Part shown: piece after piece, positions 6,963-7,403 of the stretch | Layout: every line of letters begins with the position of its first letter | Numbering within the stretch: the stretch's first letter is position 1 | Source of the DNA: Flavobacteriales bacterium | Lineage (GTDB): Bacteria; Bacteroidota; Bacteroidia; Flavobacteriales; UA16 | Length of the DNA stretch: 7,403 bases | NCBI GenBank assembly: GCA_030831885.1 | Contig: JAURKF010000022.1 | Span: forward strand, 1 to 7,403 | Direction of reading: 5' to 3' | Program-made: the position numbers and the translations under genes | Notes under the pieces: model-generated | Seen by the model: only the letters and a program-made list of their open reading frames with translations | Database searches by the model: none | What the model was told of the DNA's origin: nothing

Positions 6963-6989
6963 AAATCATGAGACTGAATATCAACCACA

Positions 6990-7023
6990 TAAAAAAAAGA
7001 GCCCCGGCCATTGCCGGGGCTCT
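6990..7023 (-). terminator. Strong intrinsic terminator of the right-hand cargo gene
   Basis: A perfect 11-bp GC-rich stem (AGAGCCCCGGC at 6998-7008 with GCCGGGGCTCT at 7013-7023) has a four-base loop and, on the minus strand, is followed by an uninterrupted run of T. It starts 25 bp after the stop codon at 7049, the same spacing as for the terminator of the neighbouring cargo gene. Confidence 0.93.
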
Positions 7024-7048
7024 CCCTTTCAACAAAAAACAGTGAAGC

Positions 7049-7403
7049 TTATTTCTGTATTACCAGTTGTTGAGTCTTCACTACATCATTATCTACAATC
7101 TCAACAACATAAACTCCTGCAGCTAATGACTGCTCGAAATTTACGGTCGTATTCAAACTTCCATCCACCGAATAAGAACGATCAAATTGGATACGTCCCA
7201 TAGAATCCAACACTCTAACCTTTACCTGGCTAGAATTCAATCCGGAAATATTCAGATTTAGCATATCGCCGTTATTTGGATTCGGGTAAACTGCTAGTTC
7301 ATCATTTTCTACTTCCATTGACTTCTCCGCTTCAACCTCTTCAAACAACAGTTCTCCTGATGCAGAAGTTCCAATTACCTGGATGCGACGTGATGGTCCA
7401 TAT
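7049..7403 (-). CDS. T9SS type A sorting domain protein, 3' end of a gene running off the window
   Basis: The frame is open from the right window edge to TAA at 7049-7051, giving 117 visible residues; the true start lies outside. It begins with YGPSRRIQVIGTSASGEL, the end of a module also present in the 1151-residue neighbour, continues with an acidic linker (FEEVEAEKSMEVENDE), and ends with a type A sorting domain: YPNPNNG, VRVLDSMGR, GVYVVEI and KTQQLVIQK. The product is therefore an exported cell-surface or secreted protein. The first 44 or so visible residues are identical to the neighbour at both protein and DNA level; the remaining 70 or so match at only about 29 of 71 positions in my hand alignment. 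It lies upstream of that neighbour in the same direction, separated by a strong terminator, so the two are tandem relatives with separate transcripts. A TTG at 7348 is internal and not a plausible start. Confidence 0.88.
   Translation of the reverse strand, partial: YGPSRRIQVIGTSASGELLFEEVEAEKSMEVENDELAVYPNPNNGDMLNLNISGLNSSQVKVRVLDSMGRIQFDRSYSVDGSLNTTVNFEQSLAAGVYVVEIVDNDVVKTQQLVIQK
7272..7403. repeat. 132-bp exact direct repeat, right copy, reaching the window edge
   Basis: This copy matches 3601-3732 without a mismatch and in the same orientation. It occupies the visible upstream part of the right-hand cargo gene and continues to the last base of the window. Confidence 0.97.

Overview
The window comes from a member of the Bacteroidota. 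The evidence is internal. It carries both kinds of C-terminal sorting signal of the type IX secretion system (T9SS), which is essentially confined to that phylum: a type B (gliding-motility-associated) tail at the left edge, and two type A tails (PNPNNG...GVYVIE/VVE...KT..L.VQ) on the right. Start codons lack Shine-Dalgarno sequences and the best-supported one is preceded by an A-rich leader, as is usual in this phylum. The genus cannot be read from the sequence.

Layout: (1) Bases 1-229, plus strand: the 3' end of a gene for a large secreted protein with a type B tail. (2) Bases 252-995, plus strand, 22 bp later: a complete phosphatidylserine synthase (pssA), the housekeeping gene of the window. 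(3) Bases 996-1069: a short convergent gap with no convincing terminator. (4) Bases 1070-3253, minus strand: a two-gene unit, transcribed first through a soluble family-2 glycosyltransferase and then, 30 bp on, through a polytopic membrane protein resembling GT-C (family 39-like) sugar transferases. (5) Bases 3381-6836, minus strand: a 1151-residue secreted modular protein with a signal peptide, four glycan-binding-like modules, a PPC-like module, two further beta-rich modules and a T9SS type A tail. It ends in a clear hairpin terminator. (6) Bases 6837-7048: its upstream region, with a tandem palindromic element, a candidate promoter, a leader hairpin and the terminator of the next gene. (7) Bases 7049-7403, minus strand: the 3' end of a second type A cargo gene, running off the window.

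How the parts may work together: the two glycosyltransferase genes fit a donor/acceptor pair in which GT2 charges a polyprenyl phosphate with a sugar and the membrane enzyme transfers it on the periplasmic side. This is inferred from the families and the gene order. The two right-hand cargo genes are tandem paralogues at least at their 3' ends. They share an exact 132-bp segment that stops abruptly inside the sorting domain and reaches the window edge, which points to recent conversion or duplication, or to a repeat-related assembly edge. I found no tRNA, rRNA, CRISPR array, insertion sequence or replication origin, and no gene-free stretch longer than 300 bases.
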